This document shows, piece by piece, positions 7,152 through 16,985 of a stretch of 64,000 nt of DNA. The stretch is taken from the NCBI GenBank assembly GCA_949300145.1, contig CASGDA010000005.1, forward strand, positions 1-64,000, read 5' to 3'. The position numbers were made by a program, and so were the translations under genes. The stretch is from an uncultured Treponema sp. (GTDB taxonomy: Bacteria > Spirochaetota > Spirochaetia > Treponematales > Treponemataceae). Below the pieces are notes generated by a model. The model saw only the letters and a program-made list of their open reading frames with translations, did no database searches and was not told the origin of the DNA. Each line of letters opens with the position of its first letter. Position 1 is the stretch's first letter.

Positions 7152-8117
7152 ATGCGTATTCATTTCTGGGGTGTCCGCGGTTCGATTCCGGCACCGCTTT
7201 CTCCTAATCAAATCAAAGACAAGATTTCCGCCGTCGTCCAGCGCATTTCCCCTGCGGATCTGCGTTCCGCCGACACCAGGGAAATGTTCCTTGCATCGCT
7301 TCCGGACTGGATTTTCGGCACAACCGGCGGAAACACGTCCTGCGTTGAAGTCGAGAATGCCTCCGGGGACTGCATTATTCTGGACGCCGGCAGCGGGCTG
7401 CGGGCTTTTTCCATGAACGCCCTTAAACGTCCCGGAATGGCGGACCGCCCGAAAACCTACCACATACTTCTGTCACATTTTCACTGGGACCACATACAGG
7501 GGATTCCCTTTTTTTCACAGCTTTACAAAAAAGAAAACAGGGTTGTCTTTTACAGCACCAGCGAAAAATGCAGGGAAATACTTGAAAACCAGATGAGGCC
7601 CCCGTGTTTCCCTCCGGATGCATTCCCCGGGGACAATCCGAACGGGGCTTCCGTGGAATTCGTGACTCTTCCGCCAGGAAATGGAGCCTTTTCCATAGGG
7701 TCGTCGGAAATAACCTACCGCGGCGTAAGGCATCCGGGTGGCTGCACCGCCTACAGAATAACGGAAGGGGGCAAATCCCTGATTTATTGCACCGACATCG
7801 AAATTGACGAGGATTCATTCGTAAAAACGGAGGAGAACACATCATTCTTTGACAGCCCCGACATGCTTATCCTGGACTCGCAGTACGACACCGGGGAATT
7901 CATGAGGAAAAAGGGATGGGGGCATTCATCATTTTCCAACGCCGTCAATTTCGCCGTTTTCTGGAACGCCGGGAAGCTGTTTCTGTTTCATTATGAGCCT
8001 TCTTATTCCGATAAAAAAATACATGATGCCAGGCAGGATTCCGAGTACCGGATGGAAAAAGGCAGCGGGAATATGCCTGTCATTCTGGCAAAAGAAGACA
8101 TGGATTGTTTCCTGTAA
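7152..8117 (+). CDS. MBL-fold metal-dependent hydrolase
   Basis: 321 residues, cytoplasmic. The metallo-beta-lactamase fold is shown by MRIHFWGVRGSIPAP at the N-terminus, GGNTSCVEVE, ILDAGSG, the metal ligands in SHFHWDH (HxHxDH), and RHPGGCTAYRI and YCTDIE further on. The GVRGSIPxP opening is typical of a phosphodiesterase-like MBL subgroup, often fused to or placed beside response-regulator domains; here it stands alone. Substrate unknown. GGAGG at 7133-7137 lies 14 bases from the ATG, a longer spacing than usual, and no alternative start fits. Confidence 0.85.
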   Translation: MRIHFWGVRGSIPAPLSPNQIKDKISAVVQRISPADLRSADTREMFLASLPDWIFGTTGGNTSCVEVENASGDCIILDAGSGLRAFSMNALKRPGMADRPKTYHILLSHFHWDHIQGIPFFSQLYKKENRVVFYSTSEKCREILENQMRPPCFPPDAFPGDNPNGASVEFVTLPPGNGAFSIGSSEITYRGVRHPGGCTAYRITEGGKSLIYCTDIEIDEDSFVKTEENTSFFDSPDMLILDSQYDTGEFMRKKGWGHSSFSNAVNFAVFWNAGKLFLFHYEPSYSDKKIHDARQDSEYRMEKGSGNMPVILAKEDMDCFL

Positions 8118-8156
8118 ACTTATTGCGGTTTAAAATTTTTCCGGAGAAAATCTGAA

Positions 8157-9209
8157 TTGAATGTGAAAAAAATCTTCGCCCTGTTTTTGATAGCGGCAGG
8201 CGTCCTGCTTGCGGGTTCCTGCGCCGCCGTTCTGGCGTTTTCAAACCTGAATAAACCTGTAACGGAAAACGGGAATTCCTTATCCGCCGGTTCTTCCGGG
8301 GGTGTCCTTTTCACCGTGGAAAGCGGAAGCAGCGTAAAAGAGATAACAGCGGACCTTGAAAACACGCGGCTTATACGCTCCGGTCTTTTCGCACACTTTT
8401 ATTCCCGTTTTTTCAACCTTTCTTTGAAAGCGGGGACATACATGCTTTCCCCGTCCGCGTCAACAGCGGAAATACTGCGTACCATTTCCGAAGGTGACAT
8501 CGCCGTATTTAAAATCACCGTTCCGGAAGGGTTGACCCTTTCCAAAACCGCCGGATTGTTTTCCGAAGCCGGAATCAGAGCGGAGGATTTTATCCGCGCG
8601 GCGAAAGACCGGACGCTTCTTTCCGAATTCAACATACCTGCTTCCTCCGCGGAAGGGTACCTGTTCCCGGACACATATTTTGTATCTTACGGCACATCCT
8701 CCGAAAGGGCGGTGAGAATGATGGTGTCAACCTTCTTTGAGAAAGCCGCCGCCCTGGAGGGTTTCCCCGGGCGGGGGGAGGATCTCCACGACAAGGTTAT
8801 TCTCGCCAGCATTGTCGAGAGGGAATACCGCGTGAAGGAGGAAGCCCCGCTTATTGCGGGGGTTTTCGTGAACAGGCTCAAAATAAACATGGGGCTCCAG
8901 TCATGCGCCACAATTGAATACATTATAACGGAAATAATGGGCAGGGAGCATCCCGAACGCCTTACAGCCCAGGATATAGCCGTGGAAAATGACTATAACA
9001 CATATCTTTGGGCGGGGCTTCCGCCCGGTCCGATATCCAACCCGGGGCTGACAGCTTTGCAGGCGGCCTTTTCCCCCGCGAAGACAAAATATTTTTATTT
9101 CAGGCTGAACGACAACTCAAGCGGAACCCATACCTTCACCGTTTCCCTCGACGACCATATCGAAGCAGGAAGGGAAATTTACCTGAAACAGGCGGCCGGC
9201 GGAAAATGA
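8157..9209 (+). CDS. mltG: Endolytic transglycosylase MltG (YceG-like)
   Basis: 350 residues with a TTG start (8157), a GGAG site 11 bases upstream, and a possible alternative GTG two codons later. One N-terminal membrane anchor (about 5-28) precedes a LysM-like region and the YceG catalytic domain: AEGYLFPDTY near 165-174, ILASIVERE with the expected catalytic Glu at about 221, and YNTYLWAGLPPGPISNPG towards the end. MltG cuts nascent glycan strands near the membrane and sets chain length. Its last codons overlap dnaG as ATGA, so it heads the mltG-dnaG-rpoD unit and ties wall processing to the macromolecular-synthesis operon. Confidence 0.93.
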   Translation: MNVKKIFALFLIAAGVLLAGSCAAVLAFSNLNKPVTENGNSLSAGSSGGVLFTVESGSSVKEITADLENTRLIRSGLFAHFYSRFFNLSLKAGTYMLSPSASTAEILRTISEGDIAVFKITVPEGLTLSKTAGLFSEAGIRAEDFIRAAKDRTLLSEFNIPASSAEGYLFPDTYFVSYGTSSERAVRMMVSTFFEKAAALEGFPGRGEDLHDKVILASIVEREYRVKEEAPLIAGVFVNRLKINMGLQSCATIEYIITEIMGREHPERLTAQDIAVENDYNTYLWAGLPPGPISNPGLTALQAAFSPAKTKYFYFRLNDNSSGTHTFTVSLDDHIEAGREIYLKQAAGGK

Positions 9210-11008
9210 GTCGAATTTCAAACCGTACTGTGGAGGAAGTGAACTCCAAGGTAAACATGGTTGAAATAGTCGGGGAATATACCAGACTGGAAAAACGCGG
9301 CACCAACTGGTGGGGGTGTTGTCCCTTCCATAACGAAAAAACCCCTTCCTTTAATATAATGCCGGAGAAAAATGTTTACCACTGCTTCGGATGCGGGGCC
9401 AGCGGAACAGTTATTTCCTTTGTCATGGAAATGGAAAAGCTGTCCTTCACCGAGGCTGTCGAGAGCCTCGCCCGAAAAAACGGGATTGAAATAATCTATG
9501 AAGGGCCGGAACAAAGCAGGAAAGAGGACGGAAGGGAAAACATCCGGGATCTTTTGATAAACCTCTATGACAGGACAGCCGGGATGTTCCACTTTTTCCT
9601 CACGGAATCCAAGGCGGGGGAAAAAGCCCTTGCGTATCTGAAAAACAGGGCGGTGGACGATGAAACCATCAGGAAATTCAAGCTGGGATTCGCCCCAGGT
9701 AAGAGGAACTGGCTCCACGGTTTTTTAACGTCAAAAGGATATTCCGGTGATTTTCTCGCGGCTTCCGGGCTTTTTTCCCGCAGGTATCCTTCGCTCTGTG
9801 TCTTTGCCGGCAGGCTTATTTTCCCGATAGCCGACCGGAAAGGCAGGATTGTGGCATTCGGCGGCAGGATTCTTGAGGGGGACGGACCGAAATACATCAA
9901 CTCCGGGGACCTTCCCCAGTACAAAAAAGGGGAGACCCTTTTCGGCTTCAACCTGGCCCTGCCGGAAATACGCGCCAAAAAATCAATAATACTGTGTGAA
10001 GGTTATATGGATGTCCTCGCATGGCATCAGGCGGGAATCACCAATGCGGTCGCCCCCCTCGGAACAGCCTTTACCCCTGAACAGGCCCGGCTCGCGCATT
10101 CCTTTGCGGAAACAGCCTTTCTTTGCTTTGATACGGACGCCGCCGGGCAGAAGGCTTCATATTCAGCTATCCTCCTTTGCAGGAAAAACGGAATGGAAAC
10201 CAGAATCCTGGATATAAAAGGGGCAGGTTTCGCTGACTGCAAGGATCCCGCTGATATTTTAAAAAATCACGGAGCCGAAGCATTGAAAAAAGTTTTAGAA
10301 ATGAGTATACTTGATATTGATTATCTTATTCTGAATGCCGGCGCTTCCTTTGATTTAGGCACACCGGAGGGTAAGGCGAAGGCTTGCGGATATGTTTTTC
10401 CGTATCTTGAAGTCATCGACTCGGATGTGCTAATGGAGTCTGTCGTCTCGAGGTTTTCAACGGCTTTCGGAATAAGCGGTCGCGCCCTGCTTGCGGATTT
10501 TCAGAAACGGAACCAGCCCCTCCGCCGGGAAACAGCGGAAAAAGAACAGCCGGTTGCAGGCCGGAAAATAAAACCGGGTGCGGAATTGAGGGCGATGCTG
10601 GCCACAGCTTCCAATATGCAGTTTTTTCCGCAGGTGCGCAATGAAATCAATGCCGATGACCTTGAGGATCCGGCTGCAAGAGATATTTTCATAATTCTGG
10701 AGGAATGTTTTCGCAACGACTCTGTCGGTTTTGATGCTGTTCTGGAACGCTGCGGGGAAGACAATTTACGCTCTATAATAATGAAGGCGTATGCTTCCGG
10801 TGAATTTTCAGAAAACGCGGAAAAAGTTATAACGGACAGTATAAAACTGATAAAAAAGAACGTTCTGGAAAAAAAGAAAGCCGGTCTCATTGCCAGGATA
10901 AGATTGGCTCCTGTTTCAGACGGCTCTTACGGCGGGCATGACGTCCCGGACATGATGTCTCAAATCCGGGAAATTGATGAAAAACTGAAAGATTTAAAGG
11001 ACGCTTAG
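9206..11008 (+). CDS. dnaG: DNA primase DnaG
   Basis: 600 residues from the ATG at 9206, which overlaps the mltG stop (ATGA). A longer open frame runs into mltG but has no support. Domains in order: CHC2 zinc-binding domain (C39, H42, C60, C63 in CCPFHNEKTPSF and YHCFGCGASG), a catalytic core with Toprim motifs (ILCEGYMDVLAWHQAG and CFDTDAAGQKAS), and a C-terminal helicase-binding region. It makes RNA primers for replication. Three bases separate it from rpoD, the classic dnaG-rpoD arrangement of the macromolecular-synthesis operon; rpsU is not present upstream. Confidence 0.97.
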   Translation: MSRISNRTVEEVNSKVNMVEIVGEYTRLEKRGTNWWGCCPFHNEKTPSFNIMPEKNVYHCFGCGASGTVISFVMEMEKLSFTEAVESLARKNGIEIIYEGPEQSRKEDGRENIRDLLINLYDRTAGMFHFFLTESKAGEKALAYLKNRAVDDETIRKFKLGFAPGKRNWLHGFLTSKGYSGDFLAASGLFSRRYPSLCVFAGRLIFPIADRKGRIVAFGGRILEGDGPKYINSGDLPQYKKGETLFGFNLALPEIRAKKSIILCEGYMDVLAWHQAGITNAVAPLGTAFTPEQARLAHSFAETAFLCFDTDAAGQKASYSAILLCRKNGMETRILDIKGAGFADCKDPADILKNHGAEALKKVLEMSILDIDYLILNAGASFDLGTPEGKAKACGYVFPYLEVIDSDVLMESVVSRFSTAFGISGRALLADFQKRNQPLRRETAEKEQPVAGRKIKPGAELRAMLATASNMQFFPQVRNEINADDLEDPAARDIFIILEECFRNDSVGFDAVLERCGEDNLRSIIMKAYASGEFSENAEKVITDSIKLIKKNVLEKKKAGLIARIRLAPVSDGSYGGHDVPDMMSQIREIDEKLKDLKDA

Positions 11009-11011
11009 CGA

Positions 11012-12760
11012 ATGACGGATTCAGTTCCTATAGATCCAGCGGTGGAAAAACTTATTGAATACGCAAAAGAAAAAAAAGTATTGACCTGGGATGAGCTTAA
11101 CGAGCTTCTTCCGGAGTCCATTTTAAATACCGATAAAATGGATCAGGTTCTTTCACTCCTTGAGCAGAACCGGATTCAATTGCAGGAAGAGGAGCTTCCC
11201 CAGGAAGACGACGAAGAGTCAGACAAGAAAAAAGACCCTTCCGACCCCAAGAAATTTATAAGTGTGGGGGACAAGGATTCTTCCGTGGACGACCCCATAC
11301 GGTTGTATCTCCGCGAAATCGGAAGGGAAAACCTTCTTACAGCGGAGCAGGAAGTTGAGCTTTCAAAAAAAATGGAGGACGGGGAGAACATCATCAAGGG
11401 AGTGATAAAGAATTCCGGCATGATTATTCCGGAATTTTACGCCATTGCCCAGAGAGCCTTTGCAAAGATTGACCCCCATGAAAGCAATAAAACCAAAAAA
11501 GAGCTGAATGAGGAGATGGCGGAAAAACGCCGCCTTAAACATCTTTACGGTGAAACAATAAAGGAAGTCCTCCCCGACATGAAGCAGTATATCGCCCTGA
11601 AGAAAAAGCTGTTTGAAAGGGAACAGACTGTTGAAATACTGTCCGATTCAGAGCTTTCCGCTTTCAGGAATAATATTCTTCCGGTTTTACAGAGGGCGGA
11701 TCTCCAGACAGAGGAAATAGAGCGGTTTTCGGACAAATTCATCGAAGCCACGAAAAAAATCAGGGATTACAGGCGCCGCCAGGAAAAAAAGGAAAAGGAA
11801 CTGCGCCTGTCGGATTACGGGGCTCTGAGGAATCTCGGAAAACGTCTCGCATTGAGCCGGGAAAGAATAAAGCTTGAACAGGAACTCGGCATAAGCGCGA
11901 ACGACATCAAGGAAATTTATACGCAGATACAGCTCCTCAACAGAAAGCTGCGGAAACTTGAATGTGACTTTGAATGCTCTGTCGAGGAAATCATTTCCAT
12001 GGCAAAGGAAATACACCGAGGACGCGTGATGATGAAAAATGCGAAGGACAGGCTAATAAACGCGAACCTCCGACTTGTCGTGTCCATAGCGAAAAAATAC
12101 ACAAACCGCGGCCTTCATTTCTTCGACCTGGTTCAGGAAGGAAACATCGGTCTTATAAAGGCCGTTGAAAAATTCGAATACCGCAAAGGGTACAAATTTT
12201 CGACCTATGCAACCTGGTGGATACGCCAGGCTATAACCCGCTCCATTTCGGATCAGGCAAGGACAATCCGTGTGCCCGTCCATATGATTGAGCAGATTAA
12301 CAAGGTTGTCCGGGAATCCAGACAGCTTATGCAGCGTCTCGGGCGGGAACCAACCGACGAGGAGATTTCGGAGCAGCTCGGCTGGAACGTCTCCCGTGTA
12401 AAACAGGTTAAGAACGTGGCCCGCGAGCCCATATCCCTTGAGACGCCTATCGGAGAGGAGGAGGATTCCCTTCTCGGTGATTTCATCGAGGACAAAGAGG
12501 TTGAAAATCCCGCCAACCAGACTTCCTTCAAGCTTCTGCAGGAACAGCTGGGAAGCGTTCTTTCGACTCTCCCGCCAAGGGAGCAGGAAGTTCTCCGGAT
12601 GAGGTTCGGTCTTGAAGACGGATATTCGCTTACTTTGGAAGAGGTAGGGCTTTATTTTAACGTGACCCGTGAAAGAATAAGACAGATAGAAGCGAAGGCA
12701 TTGAGGCGGCTGCGTCATCCTCGCCGGAGCAGAAAACTCAAAGATTATCTCGACAACTGA
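11012..12760 (+). CDS. rpoD: RNA polymerase primary sigma factor RpoD (sigma70)
   Basis: 582 residues. Region 1.1 is at the N-terminus ([12 protein letters not shown]); region 1.2 is [20 protein letters not shown]; a non-conserved charged region follows; region 2 has [36 protein letters not shown] and [14 protein letters not shown] (-10 recognition); region 4 has [17 protein letters not shown] and the helix-turn-helix [18 protein letters not shown] (-35 recognition). Recognition helices look fully standard, in line with the TTGACA and TATAAT promoters seen in this window. It is transcribed with mltG and dnaG. Confidence 0.98.
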   Translation: MTDSVPIDPAVEKLIEYAKEKKVLTWDELNELLPESILNTDKMDQVLSLLEQNRIQLQEEELPQEDDEESDKKKDPSDPKKFISVGDKDSSVDDPIRLYLREIGRENLLTAEQEVELSKKMEDGENIIKGVIKNSGMIIPEFYAIAQRAFAKIDPHESNKTKKELNEEMAEKRRLKHLYGETIKEVLPDMKQYIALKKKLFEREQTVEILSDSELSAFRNNILPVLQRADLQTEEIERFSDKFIEATKKIRDYRRRQEKKEKELRLSDYGALRNLGKRLALSRERIKLEQELGISANDIKEIYTQIQLLNRKLRKLECDFECSVEEIISMAKEIHRGRVMMKNAKDRLINANLRLVVSIAKKYTNRGLHFFDLVQEGNIGLIKAVEKFEYRKGYKFSTYATWWIRQAITRSISDQARTIRVPVHMIEQINKVVRESRQLMQRLGREPTDEEISEQLGWNVSRVKQVKNVAREPISLETPIGEEEDSLLGDFIEDKEVENPANQTSFKLLQEQLGSVLSTLPPREQEVLRMRFGLEDGYSLTLEEVGLYFNVTRERIRQIEAKALRRLRHPRRSRKLKDYLDN

Positions 12761-12781
12761 CATTGAATAAGGGGAAAAGAC

Positions 12782-13633
12782 ATGGTAATGACGGAAGTTT
12801 TGGACAAGCTTAAGGAATTGCAGGATGTTCTGGCTGAAAAGAACAATGTGGAGGCTGAAATAAAGCAGTCTCCCGGCGTTTTGTCATCCCAGGAAGAACT
12901 GCTTGCCCGGTTGAAAAAAGAATATATCGAAAAGGACAATAAATACCAGAAAATCAAAAAAGACATTGTGCATCTTCAGGCCGAGCTTTTTGAAGCCGAG
13001 AATTCTCGGGAAAAGGCTGAAAAAGCCATGGATACCATCACCACCCAGAGAGAATACGAGGCCCTCGACAAGGAAATAAAAGACGCTTCCGAAAAGGAAC
13101 AGACCCTGCGCAAGGAAATACAGAAGCTTGAACGCCAGTACCAGGATTTGGACGAGGAACTGAAAAAGGACGAATCCCTGATCCAGCACCAGGAGCAGGA
13201 ACTTGAGCAGCGCAAAAGCCAGCTTTCGGATGAAATATCCAAGTACAATGCCCAGCTTGAAGAATTGAAGAAGGCCGAGGAAAGGCTTTCGCCCGGTATT
13301 GATCCCGAAACAAAATTCAAGCTTGAGCGCATAATAAAAAGCAAGCATGGTGTAGGTATTGTGGCTATCCACGGCAATGTGTGCACCGGATGCCATATGA
13401 TTCTTCCCGCGCAGTTTGCGAACGAAGTCCGCATAGGGGACAAAATAGTGTACTGTCCGTACTGCAGCCGAATTCTTTATTACGTTGAAACTGCGGAAGG
13501 GGAGAATGAATTCTTCAACAACGATGATGCCGGCAGCTTGTCGGATCTGGATGATTTTGAAGACGATGATGAAGACGCCGATGAAATTGACGGAGAAGAT
13601 TTGGACGGCGAGAAAATGGATTATGAAGATTAA
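12782..13633 (+). CDS. Coiled-coil protein with C-terminal C4 zinc ribbon (DUF164/CdsZ-like)
   Basis: 283 residues from the ATG at 12782 (GGGGAAAAG upstream). Residues about 1-175 form a long coiled coil, rich in Glu, Lys and Gln. A C4 zinc ribbon follows: CTGCHMILPAQF, then CPYCSRILYY (about 202-226), and the protein ends in a very acidic tail (DDEDADEIDGEDLDGE). The coiled coil plus zinc ribbon is the DUF164 arrangement found in many bacteria, some of which promote rRNA/mRNA turnover or ribosome-related functions; the exact role here is unknown. It lies 21 bases after rpoD, and RNase P RNA follows 37 bases downstream. Confidence 0.85.
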   Translation: MVMTEVLDKLKELQDVLAEKNNVEAEIKQSPGVLSSQEELLARLKKEYIEKDNKYQKIKKDIVHLQAELFEAENSREKAEKAMDTITTQREYEALDKEIKDASEKEQTLRKEIQKLERQYQDLDEELKKDESLIQHQEQELEQRKSQLSDEISKYNAQLEELKKAEERLSPGIDPETKFKLERIIKSKHGVGIVAIHGNVCTGCHMILPAQFANEVRIGDKIVYCPYCSRILYYVETAEGENEFFNNDDAGSLSDLDDFEDDDEDADEIDGEDLDGEKMDYED

Positions 13634-13670
13634 GTAACCAGCTGATACTTAATCCCTGTTAAGAAACTGG

Positions 13671-14044
13671 CAGAGAGTGGTTGAGACCGCGCCTGACGGT
13701 GAAAACCTTCAGGTGAGGAAAGTCCGGGCTCCTCCGGAAATGACGCCGGCTAACGGCCGGGCACAGCGGGCGAAAGTCCGGTGTGACAGACAGCGCCACA
13801 GAAAATATACTGCCCGGATACATGTATCCGGGTGAGGGTGAAAAGGCGGGGTAAGAGCCCACCGCGTTTCCGGCAACGGAACGGCACGGCAAGCCTCGTC
13901 AGGAGCAAGACCGAGCAGTAAAGGGTTTCCGGCCTTTTTTACGGGTTGGTCGCACGGAGACGCACGGCGACGTGTGTCCCAGACAGATGGTCCGTCACAT
14001 TCCCGGAAGGGGATGTGAACAGAACCCGGCTTACCAGCTCTCTG
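13671..14044 (+). ncRNA. rnpB: RNase P RNA, bacterial type A
   Basis: Conserved elements are visible in order: GAGGAAAGTCCGGGCTCC (13714-13732 area), GCGAAAGTCCGGTGTGACAG, a CAGAAAATATACTGCC stretch, GGTGAGGGTGAAAAGGCGGG, GTAAGAGCCCACCGCG, GGCACGGCAAGCC, and the 3' region AACAGAACCCGGCTTACCAG. The ends pair as helix P1 (CAGAGAG at 13671-13677 with CTCTCTG near 14038-14044). Length of about 374 fits a type A RNA, the ribozyme that trims 5' leaders from tRNA precursors. No clear promoter of its own was found, so it may be read through from the rpoD operon. Small open frames over it are shadows. Confidence 0.95.
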
Positions 14045-14050
14045 TTTTTT
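14034..14050 (+). terminator. Terminator formed by the RNase P RNA 3' end
   Basis: The 3' strand of P1 (CCAGCTCTCTG) is followed at once by TTTTTT (14045-14050), so the P1 helix may itself serve in termination or the U tract marks the transcript end. The pairing partner is more than 350 bases away, so this is not a classic local hairpin. Confidence 0.35.
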
Positions 14051-14072
14051 ATTTTATTGAACGGAAGAAACT

Positions 14073-15005
14073 GTGAAACAGAACAAAGAAAAATATATAT
14101 TGTCTTCCCGGCATCATTTTTTCACGGGGAATGTTTTTATCATTCTGGCTGTTTTTATTTTCCTTGTTTTACTTTTCACGGTTCTTTTTGTTCTCAAACA
14201 GAATGATTTTTTCCTGCCTTCACTTTCGTCGGTTTACAAAGACTGGAACAACGGCGACTATGTTTCCTGTTATGAAAAAACATCGCGTATCCTGACACGC
14301 CGTCCTCTTGACGGCGCTGTACTCGCCATGCACGGTTTTTCGTCCTACTATATTTTTACAGGACAGATAAACGTGAATGACGAGCGGAATTACCTGAATG
14401 ACGCGGTTACATCCCTGCGCAAATCATGGTACAGGGTCGCGGAGGAAGAAAAGCCGGAGATTGCCTATATTCTCGGAAAAGCATATTATCACAAGGGTTT
14501 TTACTACGCGGACCTCTCCCTGAAATATTTGGCATATGCCCTTGAATCCGGCGCGGATTACAAGGATATACCGGAGTTCTGCGGGCTTTCCCTGTCCCTT
14601 TTGGAGGACTATGAAAAAGCCGTTGAATATTTCACGCAGGCTCTTTCAAACAAGCCTTCAGACCTTCTTCTTTATACTTTGGCGGATACATACGCTAAAA
14701 TCCCGGATTACATGAAGGCGAAACAATATTTTACGGAAACACTCAGGGTCACCCAGGATGACCTTTTGAAGTTGAAATGCCATAACGCCATGGGCAACAT
14801 ATTCCTGTCCGAAAAACTTTACCAGGAAGCCGAAACGGAATTCCAGTCCATAATCGAAAAGGACCCGGATTCCGCCGACGCATACTACGGACTCGGATTG
14901 GTGCAGGAATCCCGGGGGGATGTTGTAAAAGCAAGGGCCCAGTGGAGGAAGGCGTTGAGATTGAATCCATCCCATGCGGGTGCAAGGGAAAAATTAAGCG
15001 GTTGA
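14073..15005 (+). CDS. Membrane-anchored TPR protein
   Basis: 310 residues with a GTG start (14073) behind CGGAAGAA. One N-terminal membrane segment (about 20-42) is followed by TPR-type helical repeats: DYEKAVEYFTQALSNKPSD, DYMKAKQYFTETLRVTQDD, LYQEAETEFQSIIEKDPDS and DVVKARAQWRKALRLNPSH. The TPR part probably faces outside the cytoplasm. TPR proteins act as scaffolds; position directly before mreB (43 bases) suggests a role with the cell-shape machinery, but this is inference from context only. Confidence 0.8.
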   Translation: MKQNKEKYILSSRHHFFTGNVFIILAVFIFLVLLFTVLFVLKQNDFFLPSLSSVYKDWNNGDYVSCYEKTSRILTRRPLDGAVLAMHGFSSYYIFTGQINVNDERNYLNDAVTSLRKSWYRVAEEEKPEIAYILGKAYYHKGFYYADLSLKYLAYALESGADYKDIPEFCGLSLSLLEDYEKAVEYFTQALSNKPSDLLLYTLADTYAKIPDYMKAKQYFTETLRVTQDDLLKLKCHNAMGNIFLSEKLYQEAETEFQSIIEKDPDSADAYYGLGLVQESRGDVVKARAQWRKALRLNPSHAGAREKLSG

Positions 15006-15048
15006 TAATTAACTTGAAATATTATTTGAGTTGGAGGATATAAAACTT

Positions 15049-16083
15049 ATGGGCTTATTTCAAAGTCTTTCTGCTGATATAGGGATTGACCTTGGTACAT
15101 GCAACACCCTCATTTACGTAAGGAATAAGGGTATTGTTGTAAATGAACCTTCCGTTGTGGCTGTCGAGAAGGGTACAAAGCGTGTTGTCGCGGTGGGGAC
15201 AGAGGCAAAGCGCATGTTGTGGAAGACTCCCGGCAACATCATGGCCATAAGGCCCCTGAAAGACGGCGTAATCGCCGACATGGATACCACGGAAAAAATG
15301 ATACGGTATTTTGTATCCAAGATACTGCCGCGCCACGGTTTGATAAAACCCCGTATGGTTATAGGCATTCCGAGCTGCATAACCGACGTTGAGAACAGGG
15401 CTGTAAAAGAGAGCGCCTATAAAGCCGGAGCCCGTATGGTACGTGTAATCGAGGAATCCCTGGCGGCTGCAATCGGCGCAAAAATCCCCATTCATGAACC
15501 TGCCGGAAACATGGTCTGCGACATCGGGGGAGGAACCTCGGAAGTCTCGGTAATATCCCTTGGCGGTATGGTTGTAACAAACGCCATCCGCATAGGCGGC
15601 GATGAATTCGACCAGGCTATCATAAAACACGTGCGTTCCGTCCATAACCTGATAATCGGTGAGCAGACTGCGGAGCGTCTCAAAATTGAGATAGGAAACG
15701 CTTCTCCGGAGAAGAACATCGAAAAGGTTGAAATAAAGGGCACGGACGCCATCACCGGGTTGCCAAGAAGACTTGAGATAGACTCCGTGGAAGTCCGGGA
15801 AGCTTTGAAATCACCTGTCACCCAGATAGTGGAGGAAATCAAAAAAACCCTTGCCCAGACTCCCGCGGAGCTCAATGCGGATATTGTGGAGCGCGGCATC
15901 GTGATGACAGGCGGAGGTGCCCTGCTGAAAGGTCTGCCTAAATTGATTTCCAAGGAAACAGGTGTCCCTGTAATTGTGGCGGAAAATCCGATGAATTGTG
16001 TCGCAATAGGGGCAGGGGAGTACTACGAAATTTTCAAGGATATGTCCATCGGCAGAAGCATCTACGATGATTTGAATGACTGA
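15049..16083 (+). CDS. mreB: Rod-shape-determining protein MreB
   Basis: 344 residues from the ATG at 15049 (GGAGG 11 bases upstream). An in-frame TTG at 15031 would include the ribosome site and is not preferred. The sequence has all MreB actin-fold motifs: [16 protein letters not shown] (phosphate 1), [33 protein letters not shown] (phosphate 2), [10 protein letters not shown], and [17 protein letters not shown] (adenosine). MreB forms membrane-bound filaments that guide lateral wall synthesis. It opens the operon mreB-mreC-mreD-mrdA-rodA, which overlaps gene to gene from mreC onwards. Confidence 0.97.
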   Translation: MGLFQSLSADIGIDLGTCNTLIYVRNKGIVVNEPSVVAVEKGTKRVVAVGTEAKRMLWKTPGNIMAIRPLKDGVIADMDTTEKMIRYFVSKILPRHGLIKPRMVIGIPSCITDVENRAVKESAYKAGARMVRVIEESLAAAIGAKIPIHEPAGNMVCDIGGGTSEVSVISLGGMVVTNAIRIGGDEFDQAIIKHVRSVHNLIIGEQTAERLKIEIGNASPEKNIEKVEIKGTDAITGLPRRLEIDSVEVREALKSPVTQIVEEIKKTLAQTPAELNADIVERGIVMTGGGALLKGLPKLISKETGVPVIVAENPMNCVAIGAGEYYEIFKDMSIGRSIYDDLND

Positions 16084-16100
16084 TCTCAAACCCGTTGAAT

Positions 16101-16985
16101 ATGAAGCCTAATAAATTTTCGTTCAAATTACAGAGGGATTTATTTCTTCTACTTGTGTACGTGGTGATAGCGGGTATTTTCCTCTGTTTTTCTTCCGGCG
16201 GTTTTATAATCAATTTCAGGCGCATAGGTTTTTCCTTTATGTCCGGCATCCAGAGGGGGGTGTATTCCGTCACGTCGTTCTTCTCGGAATCTTTCAACGC
16301 TGTCAGGGAATTATCCGATTTGAGGGAAAAATACCGCCAGCTTGAAGACAAACTGGAAGAATACGAAATCATGCAGCGTTCAAACGCCGAAATACGCAAG
16401 GAAAACGACAGGCTGCGGGAACTCCTCTCATTCACGGAAACGATTACCGTCAGGAATATTCCCGCGGAAATCATCGGGCGGGATCCTTCAAATTTATACT
16501 CGGGAATAACGGTCAACAGGGGGGCGAAAGACGGCATAAGAAAAAACATGCCGGTCATTTCCTTCCAGAATTCCACCGAAGGTCTTGTAGGAAAAGTAGT
16601 CCAGGTTGGAAGAAGCACAAGCATGATTATGCCTCTGTATGACCTGCAGTGTTTTGTTTCATCCAGACTTGAGGACAACAGGTTTCACGGTTTAATAAAC
16701 GGACAGGGAGATCCTGACTCACCCCTGATAATGCGGTATGTCCAGAAAAGGGCCAGGGAAGAAATAAAACCCGGTGAACGTGTCGTAACTTCCGTGGAAA
16801 GCGGTAATTATCCTAAAAATATTGCGGTGGGAACTGTGGTTGGTGTTAATTCAAATGATTACGAGAATTCCATAGAGGTTTTGATAAATCCGGTTGTGGA
16901 CTTTGCAAAACTGGATACAGTCCTGGTGCTTGATATAACTTCAGAAAACGAAGACGCCGTAATAATGGACAGGGAATCAGAATGA
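16101..16985 (+). CDS. mreC: Rod-shape-determining protein MreC
   Basis: 294 residues from the ATG at 16101; an in-frame TTG two codons upstream is the alternative and neither has a clear ribosome site. An N-terminal membrane segment (about 14-35) is followed by a coiled coil (about 65-112, LREKYRQLEDKLEEYEIM) and the two-lobed beta-barrel MreC domain (AEIIGRDPSNLYSGITVNRG, GLVGKVVQVGRSTSMIMPL). MreC is a periplasmic scaffold that links MreB to PBP2. It overlaps mreD by 4 bases (ATGA). Confidence 0.93.
   Translation: MKPNKFSFKLQRDLFLLLVYVVIAGIFLCFSSGGFIINFRRIGFSFMSGIQRGVYSVTSFFSESFNAVRELSDLREKYRQLEDKLEEYEIMQRSNAEIRKENDRLRELLSFTETITVRNIPAEIIGRDPSNLYSGITVNRGAKDGIRKNMPVISFQNSTEGLVGKVVQVGRSTSMIMPLYDLQCFVSSRLEDNRFHGLINGQGDPDSPLIMRYVQKRAREEIKPGERVVTSVESGNYPKNIAVGTVVGVNSNDYENSIEVLINPVVDFAKLDTVLVLDITSENEDAVIMDRESE

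Noticed and set aside
13946-14206. An 86-codon open frame over the 3' part of RNase P RNA.
   Set aside because: The RNA has full conserved structure there and the frame lacks any protein-like features.
15012-15043. TTGAAA followed by GATATA/TATAAA before mreB as another start-abutting promoter.
   Set aside because: The GGAGG ribosome site lies in the would-be spacer at good distance from the ATG, so the case is ambiguous and was left out of the leaderless set.
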